A DNA stretch of 64,000 nucleotides from Streptomyces sp. NBC_00223 (GCF_036199905.1 NZ_CP108109.1:4587501-4651500); one strand, 5' to 3'; numbered from the stretch's first letter, positions 1-11,243 are shown. The notes: a model not told the origin generated them from the sequence alone. Program-made: numbers and translations.

Positions 1-2252
<2,252 letters not shown>

Positions 2253-2278
2253 CACTGTGTGGTTCTGAAACAACCAGC

Positions 2279-2313
2279 CACCACACACATTCCCATATTC
2301 GGGGTGTGTGGTG
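2279..2313 (+). other. 23S-5S spacer processing stem
   Basis: Perfect 10-bp inverted repeat in the 23S-5S spacer: CACCACACAC at 2279-2288 pairs with GTGTGTGGTG at 2304-2313 around a 15-nt loop. It sits just after the mature 23S end, where rRNA precursors are usually cut by double-strand-specific RNases. The processing role is inferred from position. Confidence 0.55.
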
Positions 2314-2326
2314 TGTGTTTCATGGT

Positions 2327-2445
2327 GTTTCGGTGGTCATAGCGTTAGGGAAACGCCCGGTTACATTCCGAACCCGGAAGCTAAGCCTTTCAGCGCCGAT
2401 GGTACTGCAGGGGGGACCCTGTGGGAGAGTAGGACACCGCCGAAC
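2327..2445 (+). rRNA. rrf: 5S ribosomal RNA
   Basis: Complete 119-nt 5S rRNA. It begins GTTTCGGTGGTCATAGCG, contains the conserved loop CCGAACCCGGAAGCTAAG and ends with ACACCGCCGAAC, which pairs with the 5' end. It follows the 23S gene by about 75 nt in the standard 16S-23S-5S order. No tRNA gene lies in the spacer or after it. ORFs that overlap it on either strand are artefacts. Confidence 0.96.
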
Positions 2446-2455
2446 AATTATTGGA

Positions 2456-2497
2456 GGCCCGGCCTCGGATTTCGTATCCGAGGCCGGGCCTTTTTTT
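2456..2497 (+). terminator. rRNA operon terminator
   Basis: Perfect 15-bp stem (GGCCCGGCCTCGGAT, 2456-2470, with its complement at 2476-2490), a TTCGT loop and a run of seven T. This is a textbook intrinsic terminator 10 nt after 5S. It also lies 25 nt beyond the stop of the convergent dehydrogenase gene. Confidence 0.95.
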
Positions 2498-2521
2498 GCG
2501 TTGGAGGACCAAAAGCCGGAG

Positions 2522-3520
2522 CTAGGCGATGCGCGTGAGGTCGTCCTCGTGGACGGCGCCGAGCAGCGGCTTGCCATCGATCCAGCGCTCCACCTCGTCC
2601 ACCGCGTAGGCGCCCAGGCGCTGGACCTCCGTGCCCTGGCAGCCGGCGATATGCGGAGTGAGCAGGACATTCGGCAGGAAGTGGAGCGGGTGGTCCTGCG
2701 GCAGGGGCTCGGGCTCTGTGACGTCGAGATAGGCGTCGATCCGGCCGGCCGCGCACTCGCGGGTGAGCGCTTCCGTGTCGATCAGGCGGCCGCGCGCGGT
2801 GTTGACGATCGCGGCACCGTCCCTGAGCAGCCCTAGCCGTCGGGCGTCGAGCAGATGGTGGGTCTCCGGGAGATCGGGGGCGTGGATGGTGACGACGTCG
2901 GAGGCGCGACAGAGCTCGTCGAGGTCGACCAGTTCGACGCCGAGCACGGCGGCCTGGTCGGGGGAGACATAGGGATCGGCGAGCAGGACGCGGAAGCCGG
3001 CAGAGGCCGTACACAGTCGGGAGATGACGCCGCGTCCGATCCGTGAGGCGCCGATGACTCCCACCACGGCTCCGTCGGCGCCTCGCCGGTTGCCGTAGGT
3101 GGGCAGCAGACCGCGGGTGTAGTCGGCGGTGGCGCCCAGGGTGCGGCGGGCGGCGAGCCAGACGGTGGCCATGGTGAACTCGACGACGGGCGCGGCGTTC
3201 GCGTCGGCCGCGGAGGATACGGCGATACCGCGCCGCCAGACCTCGGGCCCCACATGTTCCTTGACGCTGCCGGCGGCGTGGAGGACGGCGGCCAGATGCG
3301 GGGCATGGGCGAGGAAGGCGGCGTCCAGGGGCGGGCAGCCCCAGCCGGTGAGGAGCAGTTCGGCGTCGGCGAGTACGGGCGCCGGATCGACGGTCGTCTC
3401 GGTGAGCAGCGTCGGATGGACGTTCGCGAGGGAGTCGAGTCGGGCACGCAGTGCGGTGGGGAGGATCAGGTCCACGATGTCCGGGCGCATCGCCAGCACC
3501 AGCTTCGGACGCTCCGCCAT
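2522..3520 (-). CDS. D-isomer-specific 2-hydroxyacid dehydrogenase
   Basis: 332-aa NAD-dependent 2-hydroxyacid dehydrogenase of the SerA/formate dehydrogenase-like family. The nucleotide-binding core reads GVIGASRIGRG. The expected catalytic Arg (NTARGR), Glu (DVTEPEP) and His (LTPHIAG) are all present in order, so it should be active; the substrate cannot be told. The ATG at 3520 is chosen because AAGGGG lies 7-8 nt upstream; an in-frame extension to 3796 has no support and would run through the regulatory region. It is divergent from a LacI-type regulator with shared operator-like sites, so local control by that regulator is likely. A sugar-acid or hydroxyacid catabolic role is a guess. Confidence 0.9.
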   Translation of the reverse strand: MAERPKLVLAMRPDIVDLILPTALRARLDSLANVHPTLLTETTVDPAPVLADAELLLTGWGCPPLDAAFLAHAPHLAAVLHAAGSVKEHVGPEVWRRGIAVSSAADANAAPVVEFTMATVWLAARRTLGATADYTRGLLPTYGNRRGADGAVVGVIGASRIGRGVISRLCTASAGFRVLLADPYVSPDQAAVLGVELVDLDELCRASDVVTIHAPDLPETHHLLDARRLGLLRDGAAIVNTARGRLIDTEALTRECAAGRIDAYLDVTEPEPLPQDHPLHFLPNVLLTPHIAGCQGTEVQRLGAYAVDEVERWIDGKPLLGAVHEDDLTRIA

Positions 3521-3535
3521 GTCTGCCCCTTGTCT

Positions 3536-3646
3536 GTAAGCGGTTACTCCCCAAACGAAGAGGCTAGGTCCGCATCCCGGGGCCGTCAACGCCGCCTCCC
3601 GTTGATCAGGATGCCCTGACACCGGCCTCCGTCTAGTAAGCGGTTG
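3536..3646. promoter_or_regulatory. paired LacI-type half-operators
   Basis: The nonamer TAAGCGGTT occurs twice in the same orientation, at 3537-3545 and 3637-3645, exactly 100 bp apart, in the divergent region between the dehydrogenase and the LacI-type gene. The first copy sits in GTAAGCGGTTAC, a partly palindromic form with the central CG pair typical of LacI/GalR operators. The first lies 17 nt upstream of the dehydrogenase start. Binding by the adjacent regulator is inferred. Confidence 0.6.
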
Positions 3647-3771
3647 AGATCGCCTCCCGTCGCGGGCGGACCGAGGTGCGCACGTATCCGCTCTCCGGCT
3701 CGGCCGTCCGGCGACGTGGCTACGCTGGGCGGCGACGCGGTGGACAGATCGCGTTCGCAACGGGACATCGG

Positions 3772-4908
3772 ATGGCGGGGATGGCGGACACTTCACCGGG
3801 GTCGGGCAGGACGGGCCGTGGACGTACGGGTTCCGGGGGTCGTACCGGACGCGTCACGATCCGCGATGTCGCCGAGCGGGCGGGTGTCTCGGTCGCCACG
3901 GTCTCCCGGGTCCTGGCCGGGAACTATCCGACCTCCGCGGCCGCGCGCGGGAAGGTGCTGCGGGCGGTCAAGGACCTGGACTACGTCATCGACGGGCGCG
4001 CGCGGGCACTGGCCGGGACCGGGCCCAAGACGGTGGCGGTCATCGTGAAGTCCGTCGACAGTTCCTTCTACGCCACCGTCGCCCAGGGCGTCGAGCAGGA
4101 GGCCGCCGCGCGCGGCCGGCTGTGCATGGTGTGCAGCCACGGCGGCGACGAGGCACGCGAACTGGCGCTGGTGCAGATGATGCGGGAGCAGCGGGCGGAG
4201 TTCGTGGTCCTGGTCGGCGGGGCCGTCGAGGACGAGCGGTACCGGACGCGGCTGACGGAGTACGCCCAGTGGCTCGCCGCCGCGGGCTCACGGCTCGTCC
4301 TGTGCGGGCGGCCGGCGCCGAGCCCCGACATGCCCGTACTCGTCGTCGAGTACGACAACGAGGCGGGCGCGTACGCCGTCGTCAGCCATCTGCTGGCCGC
4401 CGGGCACCGCGACATCGTCTACCTCGGGGCGGTCCCCGGGCACTCCACGGTGGAGCCGCGGATCGCCGGGTACCGCAGGGCGCTCGCCGACCACGGCCTC
4501 GGTCCCGACGCGGTACGGATCGCGGGTGCGGGGCTCGGGCGCGACAACGGGTACGACTCCATGCGGCGGATTCTCGCGGAGTGCGGGGGACGGCCGGACT
4601 TCACGGCGGTCTTCGCCGGGGACGACATGGTGGCGGCGGGGGCGATGGCCGCGATGCGGGAAGGGGGGTTGCGGGTGCCGGAGGACGTGTCATTCGTCGG
4701 CTACAACAACGACGCGGTGGCGCGGGATCTGTATCCGCCGCTGACCACGGTCAATATTCCCGCGTATGAGCTCGGGCGGGAGGCGGTGCGGTTGGCTCTG
4801 GCCGAGGGGGTCGAGGCCGCGGGCCGCGGGCGGAGGGCCGGGCAGGTCCGGCATGTGCTGGGGACGCATACGGTGTTGCGCGGGTCTGTGGGGCGGGCTC
4901 GGGCGTAG
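3772..4908 (+). CDS. LacI/GalR family transcriptional regulator
   Basis: 378-aa repressor. The DNA-binding helix-turn-helix VTIRDVAERAGVSVATVSRV begins near residue 28 after a basic Gly/Arg-rich leader, and a periplasmic-binding-protein-like effector domain follows (FVVLVGG, GHRDIVYLG, DVSFVGYNND). Two in-frame ATG codons, at 3772 and 3781, are both plausible; neither has a strong Shine-Dalgarno. A longer reading from 3676 would cover the second operator and is unlikely. It is divergent from the hydroxyacid dehydrogenase and probably represses it and itself until a sugar or hydroxyacid effector binds. Confidence 0.88.
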   Translation: MAGMADTSPGSGRTGRGRTGSGGRTGRVTIRDVAERAGVSVATVSRVLAGNYPTSAAARGKVLRAVKDLDYVIDGRARALAGTGPKTVAVIVKSVDSSFYATVAQGVEQEAAARGRLCMVCSHGGDEARELALVQMMREQRAEFVVLVGGAVEDERYRTRLTEYAQWLAAAGSRLVLCGRPAPSPDMPVLVVEYDNEAGAYAVVSHLLAAGHRDIVYLGAVPGHSTVEPRIAGYRRALADHGLGPDAVRIAGAGLGRDNGYDSMRRILAECGGRPDFTAVFAGDDMVAAGAMAAMREGGLRVPEDVSFVGYNNDAVARDLYPPLTTVNIPAYELGREAVRLALAEGVEAAGRGRRAGQVRHVLGTHTVLRGSVGRARA

Positions 4909-4938
4909 GCCCACGTCGGCCCGCCCCTGCGGGGGTGC

Positions 4939-4953
4939 GCCGCCGTTGGCGGC
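4939..4953. terminator. hairpin between convergent genes
   Basis: Short stem GCCGCC-GTT-GGCGGC in the 62-bp gap between the convergent LacI-type gene and the secretion-like operon, preceded by a CCCC-TGC-GGGG mini-stem. There is no T-tract, so the terminator role rests on position. Confidence 0.4.
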
Positions 4954-4970
4954 TGTCCGCCCCTTCCCCC

Positions 4971-6662
4971 TCATCCCAAGCGGACAGCGTCCGGCACGGA
5001 CGTTCCCACTTCGCCGTCGCCCAGGATCAGCCGTACGTCCGCTGAGCCCCACAGGCCCACGCGCCAGCGGGCCAGCACCTGTTCGGGGGAGCGGAAGACC
5101 GCCAGGGTGGGGAGGCCGGCCTCGCGGCCCGAGTCGAGCAGCGCGGCCAGCTCAGGGACGGGAGCCACCGCGGCGACGTCGTCGAGGACGAACGTCATTG
5201 GTGGGTCGAGCCGACCGGCGGATGACCCTGCGGCCACGCGCCGGCCGTGCTCGACCACGCTGGAGAGGAGTGCGGTGAGCAGCGGCATCGCACTCAGGCG
5301 GGTGCGCGGGTCCTCGACCCGCTCGCCCACCACGTAGAGCGTTCCCCGTTCGGCGGTGAATGACTCCAGGTCGAGCCCACCGGTCCGACCCGGATTGCAG
5401 GCGTCGCGGATGTGCACGGAGTTGAGCGGTTCCAGCGTGCGCCGGATCAACGCCTGTGCCGCGTCCCGGCGTTCGGTGTGCGCGTGCAGTACGGACTCCA
5501 GCTCGCCGCTCCAGCCGGAGACGGCGCCGGTGTCCGTACGCAGGATGCGTACCGCCTCGCCGGCCGCCGTGCCGCCGGAGGCCCATCGCTGGACCTGGCG
5601 GAAGGGGCGGCCGTCGACCGCGGCCGCGTGCAGCCAGCAGCGCAGCAGCGTGACCGCCGTGTCGTGGACGATGGCCTCGTCGGCGCGGGCCGTGCGCAGC
5701 GGGGCGAGCAGCGCGGCGGCCCGGGTCCGCGCGGCCTCCGGCCGTTCGCAGCCGCCGTGCGGGGCCCACCGCAGCCGTCCGGGGATGTCGAGCAGATGCG
5801 CGGGGTCGTAGACGTGGACGGGGCCGAGCTTGGCGCGGTTGCCGACCGTCTGGTGGTAGGTGTCGGGGTCCGCGGTGGTGACGACGACCGGTCCCGCGGC
5901 GGCGAGGACGGCGGGCTGGACGACGCGCTTGCCCTTGTCGCCGCGTGGGCTCGCGAAGAGCGCGTAGGTGCGGTTGACCTCGCCGTCGGCGAGCGCGGCG
6001 AGGTGGGCGTCCAGACGGCCGAAGGCCGGCGGCGGCTCGTCCGGGGGCGCTGTCGGGAAGGTGGCGGCCGGGCCGCCGGGCTCCGACTCCGCCGCCACGG
6101 GCGGCAGTTGCGAGGTCGGCGCGTCGTCGTGGCCGAACGGCGCGGCCCCCGGCACCGTACGGAACCAGGCGTCCAGGGTGTCGCCGCCGGACTTGGCGTA
6201 GGGCTGGTACGGGTCGCGGCGGCGGGGTGCCGGCACGGGCGGCGCGGCGGGTTCGTACGGGACGGGCTCCGGTTCCGGCGGGGCGGGCGCGGCCCGGCGT
6301 ACGGTCCTGCGGGTGTCCCGGGTCCGCAGCCGGGCCACGATGTTCATCACCCACACCGCGAGTACGAACAGCACCATGAACTGGCCGATGAGGATGCCCC
6401 AGAACAGCCCGGGGCCGGGCAGTTCGTCCACCTCCGCGCCCGGCCAGGCGGCGGCGATGTCGTGCGGGTCGCGGACGAGCGCGCGCATGGCCTGCGGGGT
6501 GCGGGTGAAGTGCACCTGGCCGGGCCAGGAGCTGTGGGAGAGCAGGGCGGCGATGCCGGTCGCCGTCCACACCAGCAGGGTCACGCCGAGCAGGAAGGCG
6601 ATGATGCCGAGGATCAGCCCGTCGGGCAGGCCCTGCGAGGACTGCTTCTTGCGGTCCGCCAT
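4971..6662 (-). CDS. VirD4/TraG-like type IV coupling ATPase
   Basis: 563-aa membrane ATPase-like protein. Two transmembrane helices (about residues 15-42 and 85-111) precede a Pro-rich linker and a cytoplasmic domain. That domain has a degenerate P-loop region (ASPRGDKGK, about 237-245) and a Walker B-like FVLDDVAAV segment followed by LAALLDSGREAGL, the pattern after Walker B in VirD4/TraG coupling proteins. The ATG at 6662 is 4 bp after the stop of the upstream ATPase gene, so they are co-transcribed; the 43-residue extension beyond it is antisense-like. It is the last gene of the minus-strand secretion-like operon. The P-loop lacks the canonical GxxGxGKS, so ATP hydrolysis is uncertain. 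Confidence 0.8.
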   Translation of the reverse strand: MADRKKQSSQGLPDGLILGIIAFLLGVTLLVWTATGIAALLSHSSWPGQVHFTRTPQAMRALVRDPHDIAAAWPGAEVDELPGPGLFWGILIGQFMVLFVLAVWVMNIVARLRTRDTRRTVRRAAPAPPEPEPVPYEPAAPPVPAPRRRDPYQPYAKSGGDTLDAWFRTVPGAAPFGHDDAPTSQLPPVAAESEPGGPAATFPTAPPDEPPPAFGRLDAHLAALADGEVNRTYALFASPRGDKGKRVVQPAVLAAAGPVVVTTADPDTYHQTVGNRAKLGPVHVYDPAHLLDIPGRLRWAPHGGCERPEAARTRAAALLAPLRTARADEAIVHDTAVTLLRCWLHAAAVDGRPFRQVQRWASGGTAAGEAVRILRTDTGAVSGWSGELESVLHAHTERRDAAQALIRRTLEPLNSVHIRDACNPGRTGGLDLESFTAERGTLYVVGERVEDPRTRLSAMPLLTALLSSVVEHGRRVAAGSSAGRLDPPMTFVLDDVAAVAPVPELAALLDSGREAGLPTLAVFRSPEQVLARWRVGLWGSADVRLILGDGEVGTSVPDAVRLG

Positions 6663-6666
6663 GTCG

Positions 6667-8145
6667 TCACGCCACCGCGTCGTCGGCCAACTGCTTGGCG
6701 AGTGCGACCTGGGCGGCCGCGTGCGCCTCCGCCCGGGCTTCCGCCTCCGCTTCGGCCTCGGCCTCCGCCTCGATCTCCGCGGCGTGTTCAAGCGAGGTCT
6801 CGGTCATCGCGCGGTCGGTGAAGACCAGCGGCCGTTCGGCCTCGGTGATCAGGTGCTTGACGACCTGCACATTGCCGTTGACGTCCCAGACCGCGATACC
6901 GGGGGTGAGGGTGGGGATGATCTCCACCGCCCACCGTGGCAGGCCGAGCACCCGCCCGGTGGCCCGGGCCTCGTCGGCCTTCTGGGCGTAGATCGTCCGG
7001 GTGGAGGCCATCTTGAGGATCGCGGCGGCCTCCTTCGCGGCGGCGCCGTCCACGACGTCGGACAAGTGGTGGACGACGGCGACGAAGGACAGACCGAGTC
7101 GGCGGCCGAACTTCAGCAGCCGCTGGAAGAGCTGGGCCACGAAGGGCGAGTTGATGATGTGCCAGGCCTCCTCGACCAGGAAGATGCGCTTCCTGCGGTC
7201 GGGTCTGATCCAGGTATGCTCCAGCCACACCCCGACGATCGCCATCAGGATCGGCATCGCGATCGAGTTGCGGTCGATGTGGGAGAGGTCGAAGACGATC
7301 AGCGGCGAGTCCAGGTCGATGCCGTTGCTCGTGGGGCCGTCGAACATGCCGCGCAGGTCGCCGTCGACCAGCCGGTCGAGCACCAGAGCCACATCGAGGC
7401 CCCAGGCGCGTACGTCCTCCACCTCGACGTTCATCGCCTCGGCGGACTCCGCGAGGGGGTGCCGCAGCCGCTCCACGATGTCGGTGAGGATCGGCTGCCG
7501 GCCCGGCGCCGTACCGGGAGCGCCTGCCGCGGTCTGTCCGGCGGAGGCGGCGAACTGGTCGCGTACGGCGGCGTGCGCGACCTTGAGCGCGAAGCCGGAC
7601 CGCTCGTCGAGTCCGCGGCCCATCGCGACCTCGATGATCGTACGGAGCAGGGCCAGCTGGCCGGTGACGGTGATCGCGGGGTCCAGCGGGTTGAGCTTGA
7701 TACCGCCGTCCAGGGCGGCCATCGGGTCGAGCCGGATGGGGGTCAGGCCCATGGCCCTGGCGATGAGGTTCCACTCGCCGACGCCGTCCTCGCCCTGCGC
7801 GTCCAGCACCACGACCTGCCGGTCGCGGAAGCGCAACTGCCGCAGGACGTAGGTCTTCTCCAGCGCGGACTTGCCGTTGCCGGACTCGCCGAGCACCAGC
7901 CAGTGCGGGGCGGGCAACTGCTGGCCGTAGAGCTGGAAGGGGTCGTAGATGTAGCCCTTGCCGGAGTACACCTCCCGGCCGATGATCACACCGGAGTCGC
8001 CGAGGCCGGGCGCGGCGGTCGGCAGATAGACGGCCTGGGCCTGGCCGGTGGAGGTGCGGACCGGCAGCCTGGTCGTCTCGACCCGGCCGAACAGGAAGCT
8101 GGTGAAGGCGTCCGTGACCGCGGCAAGAGGGTCCAGCATGGGCAT
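6667..8145 (-). CDS. VirB4/TraC-like ATPase (C-terminal ATPase half)
   Basis: 492-aa P-loop ATPase. Walker A GESGNGKS is at residues 86-93 and Walker B (RIFLVEEAWHI) at about 330, with a typical VirB4/TrbE fold between and a downstream sensor region (STRTIYAQKADEA). The last 40 residues are an Ala-Glu repeat ending AKQLADDAVA. VirB4 proteins are normally 750-900 aa with an N-terminal domain; here that part appears to be the next gene upstream (8275-9819), so the motor is split. The start at 8145 has GAGGAGG 7-8 nt upstream. It should power assembly of, or transport through, an envelope-spanning channel with its neighbours. Confidence 0.85.
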   Translation of the reverse strand: MPMLDPLAAVTDAFTSFLFGRVETTRLPVRTSTGQAQAVYLPTAAPGLGDSGVIIGREVYSGKGYIYDPFQLYGQQLPAPHWLVLGESGNGKSALEKTYVLRQLRFRDRQVVVLDAQGEDGVGEWNLIARAMGLTPIRLDPMAALDGGIKLNPLDPAITVTGQLALLRTIIEVAMGRGLDERSGFALKVAHAAVRDQFAASAGQTAAGAPGTAPGRQPILTDIVERLRHPLAESAEAMNVEVEDVRAWGLDVALVLDRLVDGDLRGMFDGPTSNGIDLDSPLIVFDLSHIDRNSIAMPILMAIVGVWLEHTWIRPDRRKRIFLVEEAWHIINSPFVAQLFQRLLKFGRRLGLSFVAVVHHLSDVVDGAAAKEAAAILKMASTRTIYAQKADEARATGRVLGLPRWAVEIIPTLTPGIAVWDVNGNVQVVKHLITEAERPLVFTDRAMTETSLEHAAEIEAEAEAEAEAEARAEAHAAAQVALAKQLADDAVA

Positions 8146-8164
8146 GGCGATGGCCTCCTCGTAC

Positions 8165-8191
8165 GGGCGGACAGGGCGGACAGGGCGGACA
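8165..8191. repeat. 9-bp tandem repeat x3
   Basis: Three perfect tandem copies of GGGCGGACA in the 129-bp spacer between the two VirB4-like genes. A looser GGTCGGACG-type series follows to about 8265. The spacer is unusual in an otherwise tightly packed operon; no hairpin of note was seen. Confidence 0.8.
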
Positions 8192-8274
8192 AGTGGGGGC
8201 GGTGCGGAGGGTACGGACGGGGGGTCGGACGCTCGGAGGTCGGTCGGGTGGTCGGACGGTCGGAGGGGCGGGGC

Positions 8275-9819
8275 TCAGCGGCGGATGCCGGTCGCGAACG
8301 GCAACGTATTCACAAATGCCCGGTGGTGCTCACGATCGCACCACTCAAGCTTCAAATACGACTTACCGGCGGAAGCGCGGATGGTCCGCTTGTCGCGCGC
8401 CAGCGCTTCCGGGGAGCGCGCGGAGACCGTGATGTAGCCGACCAGGTTCACCCCCGCCGCGCCGCTGGCCAGATCCTCACCGCGCTGGTCGATCCGGCCG
8501 TGGTGGGCCACGTCGCGCGGGTCCACCACCCGGTTCATCTTCGCGGCGCGACTGGCCTCGGCGTCGTCGTTGGTCTTCTCGGTCAGCATCCGCTCGATCG
8601 CCACGTCCGTGGGCTCCAGGTCCATGCAGACCGCGACCGTACGGATCACATCGGGGGTGTGCACGAGCAGCGGCGCCAGGAAGTTCACGCCCACCGGGGT
8701 CATCGGCCACTCCTTGACCCACGCGGTGGAGTGGTGCCAGGGCGCGCGGGTGGCCGACTCACGGGTCTTGGCCTGGAGGAACGTCGGCTCGGTGGCGTCG
8801 AGTTCGGCCGGCCAGGTGTTGCGCCGGGTCATCGCCTGGATGTGGTCTATCGGGTGGTCGGGGTCGTACATCGAGTGGACCAGCGAGGCGAGCCGGGCCT
8901 GCCCGAGCGGCTGCCGCACCCGGATGTCGGCTTCGGCCAGCCGCGCGCAGATGTCGTTGAGCTCACGGGCCATCACCGCGGCCAGGCCCGCGTCCTTGTC
9001 GACCTTGGTGCCGCGGGAGACGGTGGCCCGGGCCATCGCGTTGCCCTCGGCGGCCAGTTCGCGGGTGAAGTGCATGCAGGCCACGAGGTAGGCGCGGTGC
9101 TGCTCGGAGGAGGTGGACACCATGGACTGGAGCTGGTCGTAGGAGTCCTTGAGCCAGCGCTCGGCTCCTGGGTCGCCGCGCTGGGCCACGTCCTTGGCGT
9201 GCGCGTCGGGGTCGGCGGGCAGGGTACGGGCCAGCATCTGAAGGCGGGTCACGAAGCCGTCGCCGTTGGCCACGTGCTTGAGGAGGGTGCCGAAGCGTTC
9301 CACCAGGGCTTCCTGGTCCTCGCTGTCGCGCAGGCCCACACCCGGGCCCTCGATCTCGATGGCCGCGGTGACCGTACGCCGGTCCACGTGCAGCAGCACG
9401 GCGATCTCGTCGGGCCCGAAGGGTGCCGCGAGCCAGGTGATCCGCCCGATCCCGGGCGGCGGCCCGACCTCGACCTCGCGCCCGTCCAGGGCCGTGCCCG
9501 CCTCCTGCACGTTCGAGCGGTAGGCGGGGGAGACCCGGAGGGTACGGCGGTAGGTGCGGTTGATCTCGAACCAGCGGTAGAACGTACGCCGCCGGTAGGG
9601 CATGTAGACCGCGGCCAGGGCCAGCAGCGGCCAGCCGACCAGGCCGATGATCCGCAGCAGGAGGATCGGCACCAGGAGGCCGAAGAGCATGCCCAGGCCG
9701 GCGCCGACGATGATCAGGGCGATCTCGCCGGTCTCCCGGTTCTTGCCCACGATGGCGTTGGGCCGCGCCTTGCCGATCAGATACGTGCGCCGCGGCTGGG
9801 TGAAGGGCTGGGTCGTCAC
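8275..9819 (-). CDS. VirB3/VirB4 N-terminal-like membrane protein (PrgI/SCO6880 type)
   Basis: 514-aa protein. Residues about 30-75 hold two close transmembrane helices of the VirB3/PrgI type, followed by a long soluble region resembling the N-terminal domain of VirB4-like ATPases, with no Walker A. In canonical systems this part is fused to the ATPase encoded by the next gene. The GTG start at 9819 overlaps the upstream stop as GTGA, which indicates translational coupling to the TrbL-like gene. Probably an inner-membrane scaffold on which the separate ATPase docks. The family assignment is confident; the structural interpretation is inferred. Confidence 0.78.
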   Translation of the reverse strand: MTTQPFTQPRRTYLIGKARPNAIVGKNRETGEIALIIVGAGLGMLFGLLVPILLLRIIGLVGWPLLALAAVYMPYRRRTFYRWFEINRTYRRTLRVSPAYRSNVQEAGTALDGREVEVGPPPGIGRITWLAAPFGPDEIAVLLHVDRRTVTAAIEIEGPGVGLRDSEDQEALVERFGTLLKHVANGDGFVTRLQMLARTLPADPDAHAKDVAQRGDPGAERWLKDSYDQLQSMVSTSSEQHRAYLVACMHFTRELAAEGNAMARATVSRGTKVDKDAGLAAVMARELNDICARLAEADIRVRQPLGQARLASLVHSMYDPDHPIDHIQAMTRRNTWPAELDATEPTFLQAKTRESATRAPWHHSTAWVKEWPMTPVGVNFLAPLLVHTPDVIRTVAVCMDLEPTDVAIERMLTEKTNDDAEASRAAKMNRVVDPRDVAHHGRIDQRGEDLASGAAGVNLVGYITVSARSPEALARDKRTIRASAGKSYLKLEWCDREHHRAFVNTLPFATGIRR

Positions 9820-11243
9820 CGGCGCTCACCTCCCTGCGAAGAGCTGTTGTTCGGTCCGGAGCCCGGTGCGCGATTGGGGCCGGGGCCCGACCGGAAGGGC
9901 GAGCCGCCGAGCGGACCGGCCCCTCCCGAGCCCGTACCCGTACCGGAGCCGCCCGTACCCGAGCCGCCGCCGCGGCTGCTGTGCGCCGCCATTCCGCCGG
10001 ACATCGGGTTGGCGGGCTGGCCGCCGCCCTGCGCCTGTTCCTGGGCGCCGCCGCGGGCGCTGTGGGTGTTGATGCCCTGGCGGACCAGCGCGGCGGGCGA
10101 GGAGATCACGGCCGCGGCCTGGCTCTGGCCGCTGGCCTTGCGGCCGTTGCGCAGATTCACCACGTCGTCGCCGAAGCCGGGGACGAAGCGGTAGATCATG
10201 AAGCTCGCGAAGATCGCCAGCAGGATGATGGCCAGTCCGGACACGACCGCCGAGAACGCGTTGGGCCCGTCGTCGGAGGAGGACAGCGCTCCGGCCAGGC
10301 CCAGCACGATCACGATCACGGGCTTGACCATGATCACGGCGATCATGATCCCGGCCCAGCGTCTGACGTGGTGCCACATGTTCTTGTCCACCAGGCCCGC
10401 GTACACCGCCGTGCCCAGCAGCGCGCCGACGTACAGCAGCGCGGCCCTGATCACCAGTTCGAGCCAGAGCACGCCGGCGGCGAGCACGGAGACCAGGGAG
10501 ACGACGATCAGCATGATCGGGCCGCCGCCGATGTCGGTGCCCTTGGTGAGCGCGCCGGAGAAGGACCCGAAGAACACATTGGTGTTCGACTTCGTGCCCG
10601 AGGAGATGACATCGGTCACCGCGTCCGTCGCCGAGACCACGGTGTAGAGGATCAGCGGGGTGAAGGCGGAGGCCAGCACGGTGAGCCAGAGGAATCCGAC
10701 GGCCTCGGTCAGTGCCTCGGTCAGCGGCACCCCGCGCACCGCGCGTTTGGCGACGGCCAGCAGCCACAGCACGAGGGTGAGGATCGTGGAGGCGGCGAAG
10801 ACGACGGCGTACTGGCGCAGGAAGGAGGTGTTGGTGAAGTCCACCTGGGTGGTCTTGGTGACGGCGGTGGAGAGCTTGCCGATGGTCCAGGAGGCGGCTT
10901 CGGCGCAGCCCTTGCCGAGGGAGGTGAGGGGGTCGAGGGAGTCGGCGGGGTTGGTGGTGCCCTTGGCGGGGGCCGAGGGATCGCCCTTGGTGCAGTAGTC
11001 CTTGGCCGCGCCGACCAGGTCGTCGCACGGATTGTGCGTCGGGGGGGCCGAGGCGGTGCCGGTGGGTGTGCCCGCGCCCGGATCCGTCGCCGTCGCCGTG
11101 GCCGGCGCCCCAGGCGACGGCGTGTCCGCCATCGCCTGGAGGGGCAGCGCGGCCAGCACGAGGGCGAGTACGGCCATCACCAACCAGCGCAGGCGGCGGT
11201 CGCCGCCGCCACTGCCACCGCTGCCGCCGGCTCTACCTCGCAT
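9816..11243 (-). CDS. TrbL/VirB6-like polytopic membrane protein
   Basis: 475 aa. An N-terminal signal or first helix (RWLVMAVLALVLAALPLQAMA) and a Thr/Pro-rich stretch are followed by about six transmembrane helices (residues about 150-365) and a long Gly/Ser-rich, low-complexity C-terminal tail ending SSSQGGERR. The layout matches TrbL/VirB6 channel proteins of type IV systems. The ATG at 11243 has GGAGGG 8 nt upstream and overlaps the preceding gene by 11 nt; the longer reading to 11363 lies inside that gene. Likely the membrane channel of the module. Confidence 0.78.
   Translation of the reverse strand: MRGRAGGSGGSGGGDRRLRWLVMAVLALVLAALPLQAMADTPSPGAPATATATDPGAGTPTGTASAPPTHNPCDDLVGAAKDYCTKGDPSAPAKGTTNPADSLDPLTSLGKGCAEAASWTIGKLSTAVTKTTQVDFTNTSFLRQYAVVFAASTILTLVLWLLAVAKRAVRGVPLTEALTEAVGFLWLTVLASAFTPLILYTVVSATDAVTDVISSGTKSNTNVFFGSFSGALTKGTDIGGGPIMLIVVSLVSVLAAGVLWLELVIRAALLYVGALLGTAVYAGLVDKNMWHHVRRWAGIMIAVIMVKPVIVIVLGLAGALSSSDDGPNAFSAVVSGLAIILLAIFASFMIYRFVPGFGDDVVNLRNGRKASGQSQAAAVISSPAALVRQGINTHSARGGAQEQAQGGGQPANPMSGGMAAHSSRGGGSGTGGSGTGTGSGGAGPLGGSPFRSGPGPNRAPGSGPNNSSSQGGERR

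Noticed and set aside
2306..2836. ORFs over the 5S rRNA and terminator
   Set aside because: They overlap an unambiguous 5S gene.
6313..10194. 1293-codon plus-strand open frame opposite the secretion-like genes
   Set aside because: High-GC antisense shadow; the minus-strand proteins have clear families, ribosome sites and coupling, while this frame gives low-complexity Gly/Arg/Asp sequence.
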